24,708 bases of DNA, from assembly GCA_964583605.1 (NCBI GenBank), contig CAZOWL010000068.1, positions 1 to 24,708 on the forward strand, written 5' to 3'. Below, piece by piece: positions 1 through 6,142 of the stretch. The notes under the pieces were generated by a model, which was given only the letters and a program-made list of their open reading frames with translations, ran no database searches and was not told where the DNA came from. Each line of letters opens with the position of its first letter. The stretch's first letter is position 1. The position numbers and the translations under genes are program-made. This DNA comes from CAZOWL01 sp964583605 (GTDB lineage Bacteria > Pseudomonadota > Gammaproteobacteria > Chromatiales > Chromatiaceae).

Positions 1-1
1 C

Positions 2-1345
2 AGCGCGAAACAACGTGAGAAACGACCGGTGAAAGAAAGTGAGAGACAACACCTGCTCACACAGGGCTTCGTCACTGTGGTCGTCGATGTGCTGCTGGCC
101 GGCGTCACCCTGTTCATGATGTTCTACTACTCGGTCAAGCTCGGCATCATCGTCAGCATCACCATGGCCGTGGTTATCGGGCTGCGCCTGGCGTTTCTGC
201 CGGAGCTGCGCCGCCTAGTCAACGAGATGCTGCACCGCAAGGGTCTCGAGCAGGCGGAGCTGATCGAGAGCCTGCGCGGGATCTCATCGGTCAAGTTGTT
301 TCAGAAGGAGCCCGAGCGTGAGGCGATCTGGAACAATCGCTTCTCGGGCTATCTCAATAGCGCCTCGGCGCTGCAGTCCCTGCAGGTGAACTTCAACGCC
401 GGCAAGGATCTGGCGATCAACCTGTCAATTGTCCTGCTCATCTACTTCGGCATCGACCTGGTCATCGATCCAGAGAGCAGCTTCACCCTTGGTGCCTTCG
501 TCGCCTTCGCCGCCTACCGTGAGCTGTTCTTCCAGCGGCTCAGCTCGTTCCTCGACATGCTCTTGGAGTTCTCGATGTCGCGAGTGCACCTGGAGCGTCT
601 CGGTGAGATCCTGGCCCAGGAGCGCGAGCCGCTGCCGACGGAGTTCCACCGTATCGCCCGAGGGCCGCTGACCATCCGACTCGAGGGGGTGTCCTATCGC
701 TTCGGTGACGACAGAGAGATGATCTTGCGCCAGGTGAGCCTGACCCTGAATCAGGGAGACCGGATCGTGCTGATGGGCCCGTCCGGCTCCGGCAAGACCA
801 CGCTGCTAAAGCTGCTAGCAGGCGTCTATACACCGGTGCAGGGAAATATCTGGCTCAACGAGACCGATGTCGTGGGTGCCGGTCTGCGCGTGCTCCGTGA
901 CCAGGTCGCTACCGTGCTCCAGGGCGACTACCTGTTCAAGGGCTCGGTGCTCGACAACATCACCTTCTTCGATCGGCTTCCGGATACCGACCTGGCCATA
1001 CAGTGCGCCAAGCTCGCATGTGTCGACGACATCATCCAGAAGATGCCTATGTCTTACGAGACCCTGATCGGCGAGATGGGCTCGAGTCTCAGCCAAGGTC
1101 AACAGCAGCGGGTACTGCTCGCGCGCGCGCTTTACCAGAAACGGCCACTGATGCTGCTCGACGAGGGTACGGCGCATCTGGACGAGGAAACCGAGCAGCG
1201 CATCCTTAAGAACCTGAAGCGGCTCGGGGTCACGCTCGTCATGACCGTGCACAAGCGCGCGCTGGCCGATTTCGGTACCGGGCTCTGGTATGTCACCGAC
1301 GACCACCGTGTGCTCGCGCGGGCACCGGGCGACCTGCCGTCCTGA
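2..1345 (+). CDS. Bacteriocin-type ABC exporter (C39/RaxB-CvaB-like), 5' end missing
   Basis: This is the C-terminal part of an inner-membrane ABC exporter of the kind that processes and secretes double-glycine peptides. Visible are membrane segments near residues 10-55 and 125-170 (numbered from the GTG at 29), then a complete nucleotide-binding domain: Walker A GPSGSGKTT, Q-loop (VLQGD), signature LSQGQQQR, Walker B LMLLDEG and H-loop TVH. The LDEGTAHLD form of Walker B is typical of RaxB-like exporters. Family members are about 700 aa with an N-terminal C39 peptidase and six membrane segments; here about 440 aa remain. The frame stays open to the window edge, so the rest may lie outside. 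However, the first 16 or so codons (AG-rich, charged) do not resemble the expected RFGS-type segment, so the gene may instead be truncated by rearrangement. Substrate unknown. Confidence 0.85.
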   Translation, partial: SAKQREKRPVKESERQHLLTQGFVTVVVDVLLAGVTLFMMFYYSVKLGIIVSITMAVVIGLRLAFLPELRRLVNEMLHRKGLEQAELIESLRGISSVKLFQKEPEREAIWNNRFSGYLNSASALQSLQVNFNAGKDLAINLSIVLLIYFGIDLVIDPESSFTLGAFVAFAAYRELFFQRLSSFLDMLLEFSMSRVHLERLGEILAQEREPLPTEFHRIARGPLTIRLEGVSYRFGDDREMILRQVSLTLNQGDRIVLMGPSGSGKTTLLKLLAGVYTPVQGNIWLNETDVVGAGLRVLRDQVATVLQGDYLFKGSVLDNITFFDRLPDTDLAIQCAKLACVDDIIQKMPMSYETLIGEMGSSLSQGQQQRVLLARALYQKRPLMLLDEGTAHLDEETEQRILKNLKRLGVTLVMTVHKRALADFGTGLWYVTDDHRVLARAPGDLPS

Positions 1346-1539
1346 GCGGTGCCGTGGGTTAAGGCGGCGAACCGAAGGGTAATGCGGCGGTGGCTGCGGG
1401 AACCCACTAGAGCCGCAATAGGACGAATCTTCGGTTCGGGGAGCTGCTCAAGCCTCTCGTCGAGGATCTTGCCGATGTCGGCCCACCGGCTGGCCCTGGG
1501 GAGGCTGGGACGACAACACGCGTTGCGGGTCGAGGCTTT

Positions 1540-1566
1540 GGGGTCAGGTCTCACGTTGCACACTTG
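1540..1566. repeat. Intergenic repeat end (GGGGTCAGGTCT type)
   Basis: The stretch beginning GGGGTCAGGTCTCACG resembles repeat ends common around REP/RAYT-like elements in this bacterial group. Its reverse complement shares AGACCTGAC with the two tandem copies at 13904-13970. No transposase gene adjoins it. The spacer 1346-1628 otherwise holds nothing I can recognise. Confidence 0.3.
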
Positions 1567-1628
1567 ACTGTGTGGGCGTTTCTGGAGGCGGACGGGCTGC
1601 TGCGGGCGGTTTGGGGAGGACAGGGCGG

Positions 1629-1691
1629 TTCCACACCTGGGGCCAAACCATGGTGCGCCACGTCCATCTGCATTGCCTGGTGCCCGGCGGG
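1629..1691 (+). mobile_element. Remnant of an IS91-family transposase
   Basis: Twenty-one codons read FHTWGQTMVRHVHLHCLVPGG (one residue over the quoted core HTWGQ...HLHC-VPGG), matching the conserved HTWGQ-x-HHPHLHCVVPGG block of IS91/IS801-type (HUH, Y2) transposases. Nothing else of the transposase is present on either side. The fragment reads in the same frame into the hsdM remnant that follows, with the junction near 1691-1700. This suggests a recombination scar, not an active element. Recognition is from the motif only. Confidence 0.5.
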
Positions 1692-2221
1692 GCACCCAGG
1701 CCCGGCGAAATCCTGTTCGACCCCGCCTGTGGCACCAGCGGCTTCCTCACCTGCGCCATCCTCCACATGCGCGACCGCCACGTGAAGGGTCCCGAGGACG
1801 AGCAGGCCCTCCAGGCAGGGCTGCGCGCTGTGGAGAAGAAGCAGCTTCCGTACATGCTCCGCGTCACCAACCTGCTCTTCTTCGAGAAGGGCGAGCCCAC
1901 CCGGGAGGTCTGGTTCTACGAGCACCGCGTCCCCGAGGGCCAGAAGGCGTACTCGATGACCAAGCCCATCCGTGTCGAGCACCTGCAGGGCTGTGTGGAC
2001 TGGTGGGGCGGCCGCGAGCGGCAAGGGCGGGAGCAGACCGAGCAGGCGTGGCGGGTCAGCCTCGACGAGACTACAACCTTGACTTCAAGAACCCCCACAC
2101 CGTCGCCGACGACCACGGCGATCCCGAAGAGCTGCTGGCCAAGCTCGAAGCCGCCGAGGCCGAGGCCGCAAGCTTGCGCGACCAACTGAAGGCTATGCTG
2201 GCCGAGGCCCTGTTGCGATAA
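1692..2221 (+). pseudogene. hsdM: Decayed type I restriction methylase subunit (hsdM)
   Basis: Fragments match HsdM, the N6-adenine methyltransferase subunit of type I restriction systems. Present are the SAM-binding motif DPACGTSGF (about 1714-1740), the following helix (LQAGLRAVEKKQLP), the late block TNLLFFEKGEPTREVWFYEH (from about 1866) and the C-terminal tail LLAKLEAAEAEAASLRDQ ending at TAA 2219-2221. Two lesions are visible. The segment between RVTN and LLFFEKG, which should carry the catalytic NPPF motif, is absent, with ACCAAC at the join. Near 2065-2072 the frame shifts: the family expects roughly SLDEIKARDYNLDF, which fits loss of 13 bp between CGAGA repeats. The N-terminal part is also gone and no hsdR or hsdS is nearby, so it cannot be active. 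Confidence 0.8.
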
Positions 2222-2252
2222 TCCTCCCACTGCGTCATCCAGCCGTTCCAGC

Positions 2253-2567
2253 ATGATCCATCCGTCCGTCCACTTGCCCCTCGCCGCCATCGGCCAGGTC
2301 CGTCAGGCTCATCGAATCAAGACCCTGGCCCTCTTCGGCTCCGCAGTCCGCGAGGATTTCGGCGCTGACAGCGACGTGGATGTCCTGGTCGAATTCGCCC
2401 CCGACACCGCACCCGATTTCGCCGAGATCGTCGCCATCCAAAAAGAGCTGGAACATCTGTTCCGGCGCCAAGTGGACCTATTGGAGCGCCGATCGGTGGA
2501 GCGCAGCCGCAACTATCTCCGGCGACGCGCCATCCTGAGCCAGATCGAGCCGATCTATGTGGCGTGA
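2253..2567 (+). CDS. mntA: MNT-type nucleotidyltransferase antitoxin (MntA-like)
   Basis: A 104-aa minimal nucleotidyltransferase. The catalytic signature GSx10DxD is intact (G29-S30, D41, D43), and a third acidic residue is likely D75 in QVDLLE. MntA proteins use ATP to AMPylate their partner HepT toxin and silence it. The stop codon overlaps the start of the HEPN gene by 11 bp (ATGTGGCGTGA), giving the usual antitoxin-first operon with translational coupling. The start at ATG 2253 leaves the normal short N-terminal helix before the LFGSAV strand. The pair sits 31 bp after an hsdM pseudogene, so it belongs to an old defence or mobile region. Family call is firm; autoregulation is not visible. 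Confidence 0.88.
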   Translation: MIHPSVHLPLAAIGQVRQAHRIKTLALFGSAVREDFGADSDVDVLVEFAPDTAPDFAEIVAIQKELEHLFRRQVDLLERRSVERSRNYLRRRAILSQIEPIYVA

Positions 2568-2916
2568 CGCGGCTTACCTGCTGGACATGCAGCTCGCGGC
2601 TGCGGATGCGGATGCTCTGCGTTTTGCCACTGGCTTGGACCAGGCAGGCTTCGAGGCCAGCGACCTCCACCAAAGCGCCATCCTGCGCAAATTGGAGATC
2701 ATCGGCGAGGCCGCCGGCCAGGTATCTGGCGAATTCCGGGCCGCCCATCCGGAGATCCCCTGGTCCGCGATGATCGGCATGCGCAACCGCCTGATTCATG
2801 CCTATCGCGTGGTCCAGCTGGACATCGTCTGGCGCGTCGTTTGTCACGACCTCCCTGCACTGATCGATGCGCTAGGCCCCCTGATCCCGGCCGAGGATGA
2901 TCTGGACACGCCATGA
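2557..2916 (+). CDS. hepT: HEPN-domain RNase toxin (HepT-like, DUF86)
   Basis: A 119-aa HEPN protein of the HepT/DUF86 family. The catalytic motif R-x4-H-x-Y is complete: R76-N-R-L-I-H81-A-Y83. In characterised MntA-HepT pairs this motif cuts RNA (tRNA reported as target), and its tyrosine is the residue AMPylated by MntA; both roles are transferred here from family knowledge. The helix containing KLEIIGEAAGQVS is also typical of the family. The gene overlaps its antitoxin by 11 bp. Length and motifs are normal, so the module looks functional although it is surrounded by decayed genes. Confidence 0.88.
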   Translation: MWRDAAYLLDMQLAAADADALRFATGLDQAGFEASDLHQSAILRKLEIIGEAAGQVSGEFRAAHPEIPWSAMIGMRNRLIHAYRVVQLDIVWRVVCHDLPALIDALGPLIPAEDDLDTP

Positions 2917-2967
2917 ACCCGGCACGCCTACAGTAACAGTCCCTCCGCGTCGCCCGCGACCGACTAG

Positions 2968-3176
2968 GCCGGCGATCAGGTCGGAGCGCTGCGCGCCGAG
3001 ATGCGTCCCGGCGAGGCATTGAGCACCCCCCCAGCTGAAGGAGCGACTGGGGCTGCGCCATCGTCCCAGCATCCGCAAGAACTATCTGCGTCCGGCCCTC
3101 GACGCCGGGCGGATCCACAGGAGACCACGCAAGCTCGTCGAGCGAGCCGAGCCAAAAGTATCGGCTGACAGCCAAG
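2968..3176 (+). pseudogene. Remnant of a C-terminal winged-helix domain (Fic or AlbA_2/RecG-like protein)
   Basis: Translated across frames, this stretch reads TPQLKERLGLRHRPSIRKNY, then LRPALDAGRI, then QKYRLTAK. That order matches the C-terminal helix-turn-helix region of Fic-family proteins and AlbA_2/RecG-like ATP-binding proteins. At least two frameshifts are needed. The first is a run of seven C at about 3016-3022 where six would keep frame; the second lies before the QKYRLT block (3153 onward). No catalytic domain remains upstream. It is a degraded accessory gene. Which of the two families it came from cannot be decided from this piece. Confidence 0.45.
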
Positions 3177-3288
3177 AGCCCTGGGGCCGGAGGTGACGGT
3201 CGGATGAAGCTCACGCGAAGACGCGGAGATCGGCCTACCCCCGATTCGGATCCCGCGCGGGAAGCCCCGGGCAAGCGTCTGCAGCTGA

Positions 3289-3411
3289 GACAAGGAGTGG
3301 TGCATCGACGTCGTCGAGCATCCGGTTCGTTGCGAACCGCAAGAGGACGACGGATACGGGTTCTGGGCCCTGATCGCCGAGATCGGCGGGCGCTTCTTGC
3401 GGATGGTGATG
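3289..3411 (+). pseudogene. Possible remnant of a small DUF4258-like protein
   Basis: Following an in-frame TGA (3286-3288), the frame reads DKEWCIDVVEHPVRCEPQED, then GYGFWALIAEIGGRFLRMVML. It resembles small proteins of the DUF4258-like type with a W-x-x-x-V-x-x-P ... Q-E-D-G-x-x-x-F-W ... GG-x-x-L-R-V-V-T-L layout. The usual start and the usual C-terminal HNAF-DR block are missing, and the frame continues into sequence antisense to the protease gene. Family name is from memory and uncertain. The rest of the spacer 3177-3575 shows nothing recognisable. Confidence 0.3.
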
Positions 3412-3575
3412 CTCGGGGGAAGGTTCACGGCCTCGAAGGCGAATATGCTAACCAGCTTGCCGTCCGCCCGGGAGGCCAGGATGTGGGCCTCGTTCGGGAC
3501 CTGCGCTGGGTCCACCGACGGGATTCGGGATCCGCCGCGCGCCGAGCTGGGGCTCGGCGCTCCCATGTGCCGGCG

Positions 3576-5072
3576 CTACCAGCTCAAGGCGACGAAGCGT
3601 TGCATGCCGTCCTTGCGCAGGAGCAGGAGGACGCGATCCCCGCCGCTCTGCTCGATCGCCTGGCGGAAATCGCTCGCGCTGGTTATAGGCTGGCGGTTGA
3701 CCTGCAAGATCACAGTCCCGGTCTCGATACCGGCCATCGCGGCGATCGAGCCGGGCTCGATCTGCGTGACGACGACGCCTTCGCCAGGCTCGGCGCCGAG
3801 CTGCTCGGCAAGCTCGGGGGTGATCGTCTGCACTGTCAGGCCGATCTCGCCGGCCTGCTGAGGACTGCCGTTCGCGGCGGCCAGCTTTTGCTCGGCCAGC
3901 TTGCCGATCTGGACGGCTATGGTCCTCTGTTGGCCGTCACGTAGCACCGTGAGCTCGGTGCGGGTGCCCGGTGCTGTGAGCGCAATGCGGTTACGGAAGC
4001 GGCCGATGTTCTTCACCGGCTCTCCGTCATAGGCGATGATCACATCTCCTTGCCGAAGCCCTGCCGCAGCCGCTGGTGAGTCGCTGGTGACCTGCGCCAC
4101 AACGATCCCCTGGCCGGGCTCGACACCGAAGGATTCGGCCAGTTCTGGGGTCAGCTGTTGGATCAGAATACCCAGATAGCCGCGCGTGACCTCACCTGTC
4201 TCGATCAGTTGATCGGCAATCGTCCGGGCCAGATTGATCGGAATGGCGAAGCCGACACCCATGTAGCCACCACTGCGGCTGAAGATGGCCGTGTTGATGC
4301 CAACGACCTCGCCCTCGAGGTTGACCAGTGGCCCGCCCGAGTTCCCCGGATTGATGGCCGCGTCGGTCTGGATGAAATCCTCATAGTCGTTGATGCCGAG
4401 GCTCGTGCGGCCGGTGGCGCTGACGACGCCCGCCGTGAGCGTATGGCTTAGACCGAATGGGTTGCCGATCGCTACGACCCATTCCCCCACCTCGAGCTTG
4501 GAGGAATCGCCGAACTCGAGCGCCGGGAGTCCGCCGGTAGCGATCTCGATCACGGCGATGTCGGACTGCGGGTCGCGCCCCGCGATCTCGGCGTCGTATT
4601 CGCGCCCGTCCTGGAACTGCACCCGGATCTTCTCGGCGTTCTCAACGACATGGTTGTTCGTCAAGATGTAGGTCTTATCGCGCAGGAGACTGTCCTTGGT
4701 CGCGAAGACGAAGCCTGAGCCCTGGCCGATGACGGGGCGCTGGCCGTGCGGCAGTTCGGATCGCGGCCGGGGCATACTGGGCAGCTCATCGCCGAAGAAG
4801 CGCCTGAAGAAGTCGTCGCTGAAGGGCCATTGCTGGCCAAAAGGGAGTTGCGAGGGCCCGATCGCCTGTTGCGGCGACCGGCCTTCGACTTGTATGAAGA
4901 CTACCGACGGCGAGACCTCCCGTGCGACCGAGGCGAAGGCCTTACCGGTCTGGCGCAAGCTCTCGATGCCCTGGTCCTGGGCCAGCGCCCGGGTTTCGTC
5001 CTGGGCTTGGGCTGGCGGCACCGCGGCCAGCGCCACGATCGCCAAGGTTAGCAGGCTCAAAGATCGCTTCAC
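3576..5072 (-). CDS. degP: Periplasmic serine protease DegP/HtrA (Do family)
   Basis: A DegP/DegQ-type periplasmic protease-chaperone that degrades or holds misfolded envelope proteins. Numbered from the TTG at 5075, it has a signal peptide (KRSLSLLTLAIVALAAVPPAQA), a trypsin-like domain with the full triad H142 (NNHVVENA), D172 (SDIAVIEI) and S246 (NPGNSGGPL), and two PDZ domains at about 290-380 and 405-495. Length, about 498 aa, is normal. I place the start at GTG 5072, because GGAGG lies five bases ahead of it and only two ahead of the TTG. It lies 53 bp downstream of an hsp20 gene on the same strand, so the two are probably one operon driven by the sigma54-type promoter at 5906-5921. Intact by inspection. 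Confidence 0.95.
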   Translation of the reverse strand: MKRSLSLLTLAIVALAAVPPAQAQDETRALAQDQGIESLRQTGKAFASVAREVSPSVVFIQVEGRSPQQAIGPSQLPFGQQWPFSDDFFRRFFGDELPSMPRPRSELPHGQRPVIGQGSGFVFATKDSLLRDKTYILTNNHVVENAEKIRVQFQDGREYDAEIAGRDPQSDIAVIEIATGGLPALEFGDSSKLEVGEWVVAIGNPFGLSHTLTAGVVSATGRTSLGINDYEDFIQTDAAINPGNSGGPLVNLEGEVVGINTAIFSRSGGYMGVGFAIPINLARTIADQLIETGEVTRGYLGILIQQLTPELAESFGVEPGQGIVVAQVTSDSPAAAAGLRQGDVIIAYDGEPVKNIGRFRNRIALTAPGTRTELTVLRDGQQRTIAVQIGKLAEQKLAAANGSPQQAGEIGLTVQTITPELAEQLGAEPGEGVVVTQIEPGSIAAMAGIETGTVILQVNRQPITSASDFRQAIEQSGGDRVLLLLRKDGMQRFVALSW

Positions 5073-5125
5073 CAATTCCTCCGTTCCGCTGCATGGCCGG
5101 GCTCAGGCGCGCCCTGCTCATCGAG

Positions 5126-5632
5126 TCACTTCACATCCACCTTGATCCGTTTACGACGTCCCGGCGAGGTCTTCGGTAGCTCCACACGCAGCACGCCATT
5201 CCTGTAGGTCGCGCGGGCCCTGCTCGCATCCACGGCATCGGCTAGCGGGATGGCGCGGCGAAACTGCCCGTAGGCGCACTCGCTGACGTGATAGTCGCCC
5301 TCGCTGTGCTCGCGCTCGATGCGCTTCTCACCGCGAACGACAAGGTAATTGTCGAGGACCTGAAGGTCGAAGTCGTCTCTCTCCATGCCCGGCGCCTCCA
5401 GGCGGACAACGACACGGTTGTCGTCGTCGAAGACCTCCGCAGCGAGCAGGCCCCAGCCGCTGCTGCGCAGCGTCATCTCGCGTTGCTCGCTGCCGGTCTC
5501 CTCCTTGCCGCCCTTGCCCACCGTGAATCGCGTCATGGCGCCGCTAGCGCCCCTGTACAAGCGCTGCCATCCGTCCGACAGCGCATCCCAGGCCTCGTTC
5601 AGGCCTTCACGCAGTTGACTCATCGTTGACAT
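5126..5632 (-). CDS. hsp20: Small heat-shock protein Hsp20 (third copy, upstream of degP)
   Basis: A 168-aa alpha-crystallin-domain chaperone that holds unfolding proteins without ATP. The N-terminal 60 residues are variable. The crystallin domain runs from about 63 to 157, with EAPGMERDDFDLQV, GEKR, FRRAIPL and the closing GVLRVELPK strand motif; the tail is basic (GRRKRIKVDVK). A strong ribosome site (AGGAGGTAAG) precedes ATG 5632; a second ATG three codons inside is possible. The leader is long, about 263 nt from the predicted start of transcription near 5896, and contains an inserted palindromic repeat. It is likely co-transcribed with degP. It is clearly different in sequence from the two Hsp20 copies at 8252-9165, so not a recent duplicate. 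Confidence 0.93.
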   Translation of the reverse strand: MSTMSQLREGLNEAWDALSDGWQRLYRGASGAMTRFTVGKGGKEETGSEQREMTLRSSGWGLLAAEVFDDDNRVVVRLEAPGMERDDFDLQVLDNYLVVRGEKRIEREHSEGDYHVSECAYGQFRRAIPLADAVDASRARATYRNGVLRVELPKTSPGRRKRIKVDVK

Positions 5633-5751
5633 CGCTTACCTCCTCATACTGATCACGGGATGAAGCGGGGCGGGGTACCTTGCCTAACTAACTATCATGG
5701 GGCGAGCCGACCCACCCCGGACGATGAAATGTCGCCTCGCCCCTGATCGTT

Positions 5752-5790
5752 CCCTCACCCCAACCCTCTCCCAGAGGGCGAGGGAGCGAA
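5752..5790. repeat. REP-like palindromic repeat (CCCTCACCCCAACCCTCTCCC type)
   Basis: The sequence CCCTCACCCCAACCCTCTCC followed by an inverted copy forms a hairpin: CCCTCTCCC (5764-5772), loop AGA, GGGCGAGGG (5776-5784), eight of nine pairs. This is a widespread proteobacterial intergenic repeat. Here it sits inside the predicted leader of the hsp20-degP transcript, so the hairpin would be in the RNA. Confidence 0.65.
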
Positions 5791-5905
5791 CGTGCTTCGC
5801 GAATTTCATGGTAAACGATGCCGGGGAAGCGCCACACCATCGGCGGCGACACGACACCCACCCGGGCCACCAACCCAGCATCGAGATCCGCTCCGCTATC
5901 TACAG

Positions 5906-5921
5906 AGCCAATTCTTTGCCA
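5906..5921 (-). promoter_or_regulatory. Predicted sigma54 (RpoN) promoter of hsp20-degP
   Basis: On the minus strand the sequence TGGCAAAGAATTGGCT has GG and GC separated by exactly 10 bp, with TGGCA kept at -24 and GC at -12 (consensus TGGCACG-N4-TTGCW). Transcription would start near 5896. Two palindromes at 5986-6033 lie at the distance usual for NtrC-type enhancers. No better sigma70 or sigma32 candidate was obvious in 5633-5985. Confidence 0.6.
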
Positions 5922-5985
5922 GCTCTCCGCCGTTGCGATCGATGAGTGTTGATTGCGGACACGCGCGGCCCGTGAAGATCGCCCG

Positions 5986-6033
5986 CGGCCATTTTGGCCG
6001 GGGAGGGCGGCGGTTGACCGGCCAGAATGGCCG
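5986..6033. promoter_or_regulatory. Paired palindromic enhancer-like sites upstream of hsp20-degP
   Basis: Two 15-bp palindromes: CGGCCATTTTGGCCG (5986-6000, centre 5993) and CGGCCAGAATGGCCG (6019-6033, centre 6026). Both have perfect 6-bp arms around a 3-bp centre. Centres are 33 bp apart. The same pair with the same spacing stands upstream of the other hsp20 operon at 9430-9477. I infer binding sites for the sigma54 activator encoded at 9536-10909. They lie in the spacer just beyond the kefB stop codon. Confidence 0.65.
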
Positions 6034-6142
6034 TGCCACGCTCGCCCAAGGTCCAGCTGCTCTGGCCCGAGCGGCCCGCCGGGGCCGTTCCCGCTGCTCG
6101 GCCGGCTCGGTTTCACGGCCGCGCGTGCTCCGTGGCCTCCCA

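Noticed and set aside
3204..3944. Long plus-strand frame (246 codons) across the degP 3' end
   Set aside because: It is mostly the antisense shadow of the clearly identified DegP coding sequence and has no domain of its own.
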